From an uncultured Bacteroidales bacterium (GTDB lineage: Bacteria; Bacteroidota; Bacteroidia; Bacteroidales; P3), in assembly GCA_947176875.1 (NCBI GenBank), contig CAMWSI010000002.1, positions 1 through 18,379 on the forward strand: a stretch of 18,379 bases of DNA, given 5' to 3'. Positions 18,001-18,379 of this stretch are shown piece by piece (positions within the stretch are counted from its first letter, which is position 1; each line of letters starts with the position of its first letter). Below the pieces are notes generated by a model that worked only from the letters and a program-made list of their open reading frames with translations, did no database searches and had not been told where the DNA came from. Made by a program: the position numbers and the translations under genes.

Positions 18001-18379
18001 GCTACCTGAGCGGTAACTCGACCTACGCGTGGTATCACGAGAAACACGAAGACGGCGGCATCCGTCTCGTCGGTACGGCCGATACCGTGGCGGTGAGCGG
18101 TATCGCGACGGGCGACCGTTTCTGGTGTGTCGTCACTTCGACCGAGGGTTGCGTACTGCCGGCCGAACAGACGGCCGTGACGGATACGGTGACGGCCATT
18201 TACAAACGTAACTCCACGGTTGCGGTCAGCTCCGACACCGTGGTCTGCGCCGGCGAACCCGTCGAACTGTGGGCCATGACCGGCAGTCGGAACGACACGG
18301 TTCAACCCGTCTATACCTGGGACAACGGGTATGTGGGTGCCACCCAGGTGGTTGCCGTTCAGGCGGGAGAACCGCAGGT
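1..18379 (+). CDS. Giant Ig-like/PKD-like multi-module surface protein, internal part (both ends outside the window)
   Basis: One reading frame (codons starting at base 3) stays open for 6,125 codons and translates throughout into recognisable extracellular beta-sandwich modules, so no frameshift is apparent. Order: acidic linker (residues 1-31), eleven 21-residue repeats (32-260), then about 59 Ig-like, PKD-like and SprB-like modules (264-6125), two with inserted lectin-like domains. Most modules hold one Cys near the first core strand (often D-T-x-C), a core Trp, and a second Cys near the end, as expected of exported disulfide-bonded domains. The first Met codons (bases 27 and 48) are followed by no signal peptide and preceded by no clear ribosome binding site, so the start is upstream. 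No enzymatic motif is seen. By family knowledge such proteins are Bacteroidota adhesins, often T9SS cargo; the sorting domain would be downstream. Adhesin function is inferred. Nothing about regulation is visible. Confidence 0.95.
3..95 (+). other. N-terminal Ala/Pro-rich to acidic linker (residues 1-31)
   Basis: Residues 1-23 are rich in Ala, Pro, Val and Met, and residues 24-28 are the acidic run D-E-D-E-D. There is no hydrophobic stretch long enough for a signal peptide. This looks like the unstructured segment between an upstream signal peptide and the first repeat, so only a modest part of the N-terminus may be missing; that is an inference. Confidence 0.5.
96..782 (+). repeat. Tandem 21-residue repeat array, consensus YLGGISDGF, 11 units
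   Basis: Units begin at bases 96, 168, 231, 294, 357, 420, 483, 546, 609, 672 and 735. The first spacing is 72 bases and the other nine are exactly 63. The core is (Q/A)-Y-L-G-G-(I/L)-(S/N)-D-G-F followed by x-x-K-Q-S-P and a variable stretch usually ending near Pro. The first two units (QSKGGFGDAT at residue 56; PYLGGFSGG at 32) and the last (AFAGGLSDGF at 245) are degenerate; the middle eight are well kept. Gly-Gly plus Asp-Gly suggests tight turns between short strands, perhaps a solenoid. I recall similar GG-x-x-DG-(F/Y) motifs in small exported Bacteroidota proteins but cannot name a family. It differs from the RTX calcium repeat in period and pattern. Function unknown. Confidence 0.93.
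792..1340 (+). other. Modules M1-M2: first Ig-like modules after the repeat array
   Basis: M1 (residues 264-350) opens with Y-A-D-S-L-V-C-P-N-D-T and has Cys275, core Trp294 and Cys329; the strand Q-Y-E-V-K-L-V resembles an Ig F strand. A short acidic insertion (GDEDGWPTD) follows Cys329. M2 (351-446) has the C-E-G-T-P-V-T-F opening (Cys365), W-R-L-N-G at 392 and Cys429. The change from the glycine-rich repeats to Ig-like modules is abrupt, at about residues 260-264. Confidence 0.75.
1341..2783 (+). other. Modules M3-M7: ordered block NG-Ig, PKD, WQ-Ig, NG-Ig, PKD
   Basis: M3 (447-541): Cys468, W-Y-R-N-G at 490, Cys524. M4 (542-626) is PKD-like: T-Y-T-W-T-P at 572, R-Y-K-V-T, and W-G-C at 608. 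M5 (627-747) is the long Ig variant with Y-Q-W-Q at 654, G-W-Q-N-L at 665 and M-N-G-Y-S-Y-R-C near 714. M6 (748-836): Cys764, W-Y-L-N-G at 787, Cys822. M7 (837-927) is PKD-like with Y-K-W-T-P at 876 and Y-G-C at 915, but has no Cys at the usual first position. The same order of five types recurs at bases 13320-14684. Confidence 0.8.
2784..3047 (+). other. Module M8: PKD-like, GGSG subtype
   Basis: Residues 928-1015. It opens V-V-C-E-N-D-T-V-T-L-V-C and continues G-G-S-G-E-Y-H-Y-T-F and R-T-I-Y-T-V-T-V. Both cysteines (941 and 950) lie near the start and the usual late G-C is absent, so the disulfide pattern must differ from that of its neighbours. M21, M39 and M54 share the G-G-x-G/Y-rich core and form a subtype with it. 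Confidence 0.65.
3048..4151 (+). other. Modules M9-M12: NG-Ig, PKD, WQ-Ig, NG-Ig
   Basis: M9 (1016-1107): Cys1031, W-Y-V-N-G at 1054, Cys1084 and Cys1092. M10 (1108-1187) is PKD-like: D-T-S-I-C at 1119, I-H-W-S-P at 1140, T-T-Y-T-V-T-L and H-G-C at 1176. M11 (1188-1286): Cys1202, F-R-W-Q at 1220, D-D-G-T-R-Y-R-V and Cys1271. M12 (1287-1383): Cys1300, Y-E-W-R-V-N-G at 1320, a Tyr/Ser/Gly-rich loop (1329-1339), Cys1356 and Cys1367. The order repeats that of M3-M6. Confidence 0.8.
4152..4388 (+). other. Module M13: SprB-like repeat
   Basis: Residues 1384-1462 carry the SprB-repeat hallmarks in order: C-G-A-A-D-G-S-I-T-V (Cys1398), L-P-F-E-Y-S-Y-D-G-G-T-T-F (1414-1426), L-K-A-G-Y-Y-R-V-Q-V-R-D (1435-1446), Cys1450, then V-T-L. 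The family is named for SprB, the very large T9SS-exported adhesin that drives gliding in Flavobacterium johnsoniae. The repeat itself is a structural module and does not prove gliding here. Confidence 0.82.
4389..4664 (+). other. Module M14: Ig-like module between two SprB-like modules
   Basis: Residues 1463-1554. Starts P-K-A-P-M-A-P-S-F and then Cys1477, F-K-W-F-D-K-P (1498-1504), Cys1506, D-P-V-Y-V-G-D-S-L, and Y-V-Y-Q-E-K-D-G-C at 1529-1537. The W-F-D-x-P core followed by a final 'xYxYxxQ-x-x-x-G-C' strand is the Ig-like form common in Bacteroidota secreted proteins. M16 and M50 have comparable cores. Confidence 0.65.
4665..4892 (+). other. Module M15: SprB-like repeat, diverged
   Basis: Residues 1555-1630: C-E-L-A-D-G-S-I-T-I (Cys1565) matches the M13 opening almost position for position, and N-G-Q-Y-P-V-A-I-R-D-E-A-G-C (1603-1616) matches its closing strand. 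The middle Y-S-x-D-G-G motif has become Y-Y-S-I-A-V-P-P. It is separated from M13 by one Ig-like module. Confidence 0.72.
4893..5588 (+). other. Modules M16-M18: Ig-like, PKD-like and a short module
   Basis: M16 (1631-1714): D-T-I-Y-C (Cys1644), I-Y-W-Y-K-D at 1662, D-G-C at 1701. M17 (1715-1791) is PKD-like: D-T-V-A-C (Cys1726), F-N-W-Q-P at 1744, S-T-Y-Y-T-L-T-V-T-D, Cys1780. M18 (1792-1862) is the shortest module, about 70 residues: T-T-V-C-D-G-E-P-V (Cys1802), L-T-W-K-D-G at 1817, N-G-C at 1849. Confidence 0.7.
5589..6161 (+). other. Modules M19-M20: NG-Ig then PKD-like
   Basis: M19 (1863-1957): D-T-V-Y-C (Cys1878), L-Q-W-F-K-D-G at 1902, Cys1941. M20 (1958-2053): begins V-N-A-G-A-D-Q, close to the usual PKD start A-G-x-D-Q, then T-C-I-G-C (Cys1978 and Cys1981), Y-K-W-T-G-P at 2001, V-Y-T-L-T-A-T-D and G-C (2041). 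M20 thus has three cysteines instead of two. Confidence 0.75.
6162..6491 (+). other. Module M21: PKD-like, GGSG subtype, long
   Basis: Residues 2054-2163: K-D-T-L-C-I-G-D-T (Cys2068), S-G-G-S-G-N-Y-A-F-T-Y-E (2080-2091), then an Ala-rich loop S-A-T-A-A-E-A-A (2098-2105) and V-R-Y-R-V-T-V-V. The second Cys (2124) sits before that last strand, not after it. Same subtype as M8, M39 and M54. Confidence 0.62.
6492..7313 (+). other. Modules M22-M24: three consecutive Ig-like modules with a W-Q core
   Basis: M22 (2164-2255): D-T-T-L-C (Cys2177), Y-W-Q-Y-T-T-N-G at 2195, Cys2242. M23 (2256-2350): K-T-L-C (Cys2270), Y-L-W-Q-E at 2293, H-Y-R-R-L-V-F-S-D-G-C ending at 2338. M24 (2351-2437): Y-V-C (Cys2365), Y-L-W-Q-A-T-T at 2382, F-Y-R-V-I, N-G-C at 2425. 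Each has a second tryptophan or hydrophobic patch 10-20 residues after the core Trp, as in the 'YQWQ...W' Ig variant of M5. Three of this type in a row suggests local duplication followed by divergence. Confidence 0.7.
7314..8294 (+). other. Modules M25-M27: long, loop-rich modules
   Basis: M25 (2438-2562, about 125 residues): A-G-C (Cys2455), V-Y-W-Y-V-N-G at 2476, L-Q-P-G-D-S-V at 2530, Cys2546; the stretch after the N-G turn (2486-2529) is extended. M26 (2563-2672): S-T-F-C (Cys2578), Y-E-W-F-N at 2593, then a Gly-rich loop (2612-2635) before Y-Y-F-V-Y-G and H-G-C at 2662. M27 (2673-2764): D-T-V-I-C-E-G-S-E (Cys2685), Y-A-W-S-E at 2702, Cys2731, Y-Y-V-D-I-T-T and Cys2751. Confidence 0.65.
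8295..9200 (+). other. Modules M28-M30: NG/DG Ig-like modules before the first lectin-like insertion
   Basis: M28 (2765-2862): T-E-C (Cys2787), F-K-W-L-V-N-G at 2807, Cys2843. M29 (2863-2960): M-V-C-P-Y-D-T-V (Cys2877), F-E-W-F-V at 2898, A-G-D-E-V-Y-I-V, Cys2941. M30 (2961-3066): G-D-T-V-C (Cys2975), Y-N-W-Y-K-D-G at 2995, Cys3049. Confidence 0.7.
9201..9959 (+). other. Module M31: Ig-like module split by a lectin-like domain
   Basis: Residues 3067-3319. The first strand and first Cys (P-D-P-L-W-C, Cys3083) lie before the inserted domain. The rest of an ordinary NG-type Ig module follows it: V-Y-F-S-A-E-P, Y-N-W-Y-I-N-G at 3265, P-G-D-E-I-Q-L-R and the closing Cys3307. Ordinary modules have about 60 residues between these cysteines; here there are 224. 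The same arrangement is found in M40. Confidence 0.6.
9273..9710 (+). other. Lectin-like (concanavalin A-like) domain, copy 1
   Basis: Residues about 3091-3236. Recognised by the order W-S-D, L-M-I-G-L (3141-3145), Y-H-Y-I-E-F-A-A-Y (3157-3165), L-E-V-Y-E-E-G (3171-3177), G-T-Y-K-A-G-D-R-L (3184-3192), V-Y-Y, then S-L-Y-Y (3227-3230). This matches, from memory, a beta-sandwich common in large bacterial secreted proteins, with 'M(I/F)GL', 'IDYAIY', 'VYE.G' and 'GTY..GD.(L/F)' signatures, which resembles SPRY/LamG-type folds. Glycan binding is a guess from the fold. Copy 2 at bases 12348-12788 aligns through the same motifs. Confidence 0.6.
9960..10424 (+). other. Module M32: PKD-like with an 85-residue loop insertion
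   Basis: Residues 3320-3474. The frame is PKD-like: D-T-S-V-C-Y-G-D-S (Cys3338), Y-S-W-N-P at 3353, T-T-W-Y-K-V-T-G at 3449 and T-G-C at 3462. The loop after the core Trp, about 20 residues in the other PKD-like modules, here runs from about 3362 to 3445. It is dense in Trp (3371, 3380, 3386, 3409, 3438, 3443), Tyr, Asp and Thr, with no cysteine. I do not recognise the loop. Confidence 0.62.
10425..10940 (+). other. Modules M33-M34: tandem PKD-like modules
   Basis: M33 (3475-3558): A-A-G-P-D-Y-H-I-C-Y-G-D-S (Cys3487), Y-E-W-H-T at 3509, H-T-Y-V-V-T-E, T-G-C at 3546. M34 (3559-3646): D-T-S-V-C (Cys3572), Y-T-W-T-P at 3591, F-T-Y-Y-V-Q-V and Y-G-C at 3631. Their openings, P-x-P-x(3-5)-D-x-x-(I/V)-C, are close to each other and to M32, so M32-M34 are a run of three PKD-like modules. 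Confidence 0.75.
10941..12014 (+). other. Modules M35-M38: two NG-type Ig then two PKD-like modules
   Basis: M35 (3647-3740): D-T-L-C (Cys3664), F-E-W-F-V-D-D at 3684, Cys3714 and Cys3723. M36 (3741-3839): H-L-C (Cys3764), Y-R-W-M-R-N-G-D-S-V at 3787, D-K-I-Y-V-Y, Cys3823; it is close to M3 around R-N-G-D-S-V. M37 (3840-3923): I-G-V-C (Cys3856), Y-V-W-T-P at 3871, then the cysteine-rich T-C-R-S-A-L-C (3881 and 3886), Cys3906 and Y-G-C (3912), five cysteines in all. M38 (3924-4004): E-M-C-Y-G-D-T (Cys3934), V-V-W-E-P at 3953, S-G-C at 3991. Confidence 0.72.
12015..12287 (+). other. Module M39: PKD-like, GGSG-related subtype
   Basis: Residues 4005-4095: D-T-M-P-C-A-G-D-S-I-F-L (Cys4017), then H-Y-A-Y-S-V-V-P-A (4040-4048), equivalent to the Y-H-Y-T-F-S-A-S-P-A stretch of M8, then V-Y-V-T-V-T-D-R-F-G-C (Cys4080) with an extra Cys4068. 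The coding DNA here contains two adjacent small inverted repeats (bases 12104-12118 and 12120-12140). Confidence 0.6.
12288..13031 (+). other. Module M40: second Ig-like module split by a lectin-like domain
   Basis: Residues 4096-4343. The opening strand and first Cys (D-T-A-A-C, Cys4109) precede the inserted domain. N-L-T-A-T-V-I, Y-S-W-F-V-N-G at 4291, D-T-V-V-L-R-V and Cys4328 (plus Cys4331) follow it. The cysteine-to-cysteine distance is 219 residues against 224 in M31. Confidence 0.6.
12348..12788 (+). other. Lectin-like (concanavalin A-like) domain, copy 2
   Basis: Residues about 4116-4262. It aligns with copy 1 through N-W-K, S-M-I-G-L-S (4169-4174), L-Y-I-D-Y-A-F-Y (4183-4190), L-Y-I-Y-E-R-G (4201-4207), G-T-Y-D-V-G-D-Q-L (4214-4222), I-S-Y-Y-R-S-G-K-L (4231-4239) and A-T-Y-Y. 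The distance from M-I-G-L to G-T-Y is 44 residues here and 42 in copy 1. This copy keeps the I-D-Y-A-x-Y motif better. Overall identity to copy 1 looks low, so the duplication is old or the two were acquired separately. Confidence 0.65.
13032..13319 (+). other. Module M41: NG-type Ig-like
   Basis: Residues 4344-4439: H-G-C-V-G-D-S (Cys4360), Y-R-W-Y-R-N-G at 4382 and Cys4421. The opening V-G-D-S-x-Y-F-T-V and the R-G-E-L-F-R-A-E-A-Y strand fit the NG-type pattern. It directly follows the split module M40 with almost no linker. Confidence 0.72.
13320..14684 (+). other. Modules M42-M46: ordered block NG-Ig, PKD, WQ-Ig, NG-Ig, PKD (second occurrence)
   Basis: M42 (4440-4533): D-T-I-C (Cys4458), V-W-F-L-N-G at 4479, Cys4516. 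M43 (4534-4616), PKD-like: opens with D-T-I-V-D-Y-G-E-E where neighbours have D-T-V-C, so the first Cys is missing; F-E-W-L-P at 4566, H-R-Y-N-F-R-A, L-G-C at 4602. M44 (4617-4721): Cys4629, Y-V-W-Q-I-S-T-D at 4650, M-T-F-R-C-R-I-V-S at 4698. M45 (4722-4812): Cys4736, W-Y-L-N-G at 4760, H-D-G-D-R-L, Cys4795. M46 (4813-4894): Cys4818, Y-S-W-A-P at 4843, Y-G-C at 4880. The five types follow the order of M3-M7. Confidence 0.8.
14685..15269 (+). other. Modules M47-M48: PKD-like and NG-type Ig
   Basis: M47 (4895-4987): A-A-I-C (Cys4907), T-I-N-W-T-A at 4928, L-S-V-T-V-T-D and Cys4974; the C-x-D-S-L-I-T-Y start and the N-W-T core fit a PKD-like module. M48 (4988-5089): D-F-C-P-G-A-P (Cys5006), A-W-T-L-N-G at 5023 followed unusually by a second aromatic Y-H-W-Y (5030-5033), D-G-D-R-Y-F and Cys5072. 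Confidence 0.68.
15270..15533 (+). other. Module M49: SprB-like repeat, most diverged copy
   Basis: Residues 5090-5177: I-E-C-S-P-D-T-A-A-I-E-I (Cys5107), F-E-F-S-I-D-S-G-K-T-F (5125-5135, equivalent to Y-S-Y-D-G-G-T-T-F in M13), D-S-G-D-Y-Y-T-A-V-R-Y (5145-5155) and Cys5160. The layout matches M13 but D-G-S-I has become D-T-A-A. It lies about 3,700 residues from the other two SprB-like modules. Confidence 0.6.
15534..16697 (+). other. Modules M50-M53: diverged Ig-like modules
   Basis: M50 (5178-5263): D-Y-C-L-G-D-T (Cys5189), V-R-W-Y-A-E-D at 5208, Cys5216, Y-A-R-Q-E-V-T-N-C at 5249. M51 (5264-5377) has Cys5280 and Cys5357 but no core Trp, and is the module least like the others. M52 (5378-5473) lacks the early Cys; it has Y-C-Y-H-W at 5410, R-Y-Y-R-R-A-V and Cys5459. 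M53 (5474-5565): D-T-V-C-A-G-T (Cys5484), A-E-W-Y-L-L at 5500, Y-Y-T-V-I-G and Cys5559. Confidence 0.58.
16698..17024 (+). other. Module M54: PKD-like, GGSG-related subtype
   Basis: Residues 5566-5674: D-T-V-V-C-M-G-E-A (Cys5586), G-G-D-G-E-Y-R-Y-T-Y-Y (5600-5610), an Ala-rich loop (5621-5628), T-W-F-I-R-C-V-E (Cys5654) and Cys5660. The G-G-x-G-E-Y core and the Ala-rich loop after it match M21. Confidence 0.6.
17025..18203 (+). other. Modules M55-M58: Ig-like modules
   Basis: M55 (5675-5766): Cys5689, F-Q-W-Y-V-N-D at 5710, N-G-D-S-V-Y, and C-H-C at 5749-5751. M56 (5767-5865): D-T-V-C (Cys5781), Y-K-W-F-I-D-G at 5802, S-G-C at 5846. M57 (5866-5974): T-A-V-C-E-N-E (Cys5877), A-Y-L-Y-S-R-S with Trp5910, Y-V-R-R-I-A-Y and Cys5957. 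M58 (5975-6067): R-L-C (Cys5986), Y-A-W-Y-H at 6008, T-G-D-R-F-W-C (Cys6042) and E-G-C at 6050. Confidence 0.68.
18204..18379 (+). other. Module M59: PKD-like, cut by the window end
   Basis: Residues 6068-6125: S-S-D-T-V-V-C-A-G-E-P-V-E-L (Cys6082) and Y-T-W-D-N-G at 6104. The closing strand and G-C are beyond the window. The module shows no sign of being the last: there is no change of composition and no hint of a C-terminal sorting domain. Confidence 0.6.

Noticed and set aside
12549..18305. Antisense open frame of 1,918 codons, and the similar ones at 501-5711, 5991-7652, 7710-9773, 9819-10937 and 10977-12167
   Set aside because: Their translations are low-complexity, rich in Arg, His, Ile, Val and Tyr, with no domain pattern. 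They are the codon-aligned complement of the sense gene and end exactly at its six TTA/CTA/TCA codons.
1..18379. An enzyme, toxin or phage-defence system within the window
   Set aside because: No catalytic motif, nucleotide-binding site, transmembrane segment or toxin domain was found in the real frame; all of it is repeat, Ig-like, PKD-like, SprB-like or lectin-like.

Overview
The whole 18,379-base window lies inside one protein-coding gene on the + strand. Reading from base 3 there are 6,125 consecutive codons with no stop. Neither the true start nor the stop codon is in the window, so the gene is longer than 18.4 kb and the protein exceeds 6,125 residues (about 650 kDa or more). There is no intergenic DNA, RNA gene, promoter, terminator, insertion sequence or CRISPR array. 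Residue numbers used here are n = (first base of codon)/3, counted from the first complete codon in the window, not from the true start.

The protein is a giant, secreted-looking chain of small beta-sandwich modules of the kind Bacteroidota put on their surface. Immunoglobulin-like (Ig-like) modules carry a W-x-x-N-G core; PKD-like modules carry a W-x-P core and end in G-C. Three modules resemble the SprB repeats of the Flavobacterium gliding adhesin. The GC-rich coding sequence and these module types point to a member of Bacteroidota, probably Bacteroidales; I cannot name a genus. Export by the type IX secretion system (T9SS) is the likeliest route, but the C-terminal sorting domain that would prove it lies downstream.

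Layout: (1) bases 3-95, an Ala/Pro-rich then acidic N-terminal linker; (2) bases 96-782, eleven tandem copies of a 21-residue repeat with consensus YLGGISDGF; (3) bases 792-18379, about 59 modules (called M1-M59) of roughly 75-125 residues each. Two of these, M31 and M40, each carry an inserted lectin-like (concanavalin A-like) domain of about 145 residues. M13, M15 and M49 are SprB-like. M32 has a large Trp/Tyr/Asp-rich loop insertion. An order of module types (NG, PKD, WQ, NG, PKD) occurs near both ends, suggesting block duplication.

Likely role (inference): an exported, disulfide-stapled, fibre-like adhesin. The Ig/PKD chain would act as a stalk, the two lectin-like domains as candidate glycan-binding heads, and the N-terminal glycine-rich repeats as a separate repetitive element of unknown function. 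Module borders are by eye and may be off by 5-10 residues.
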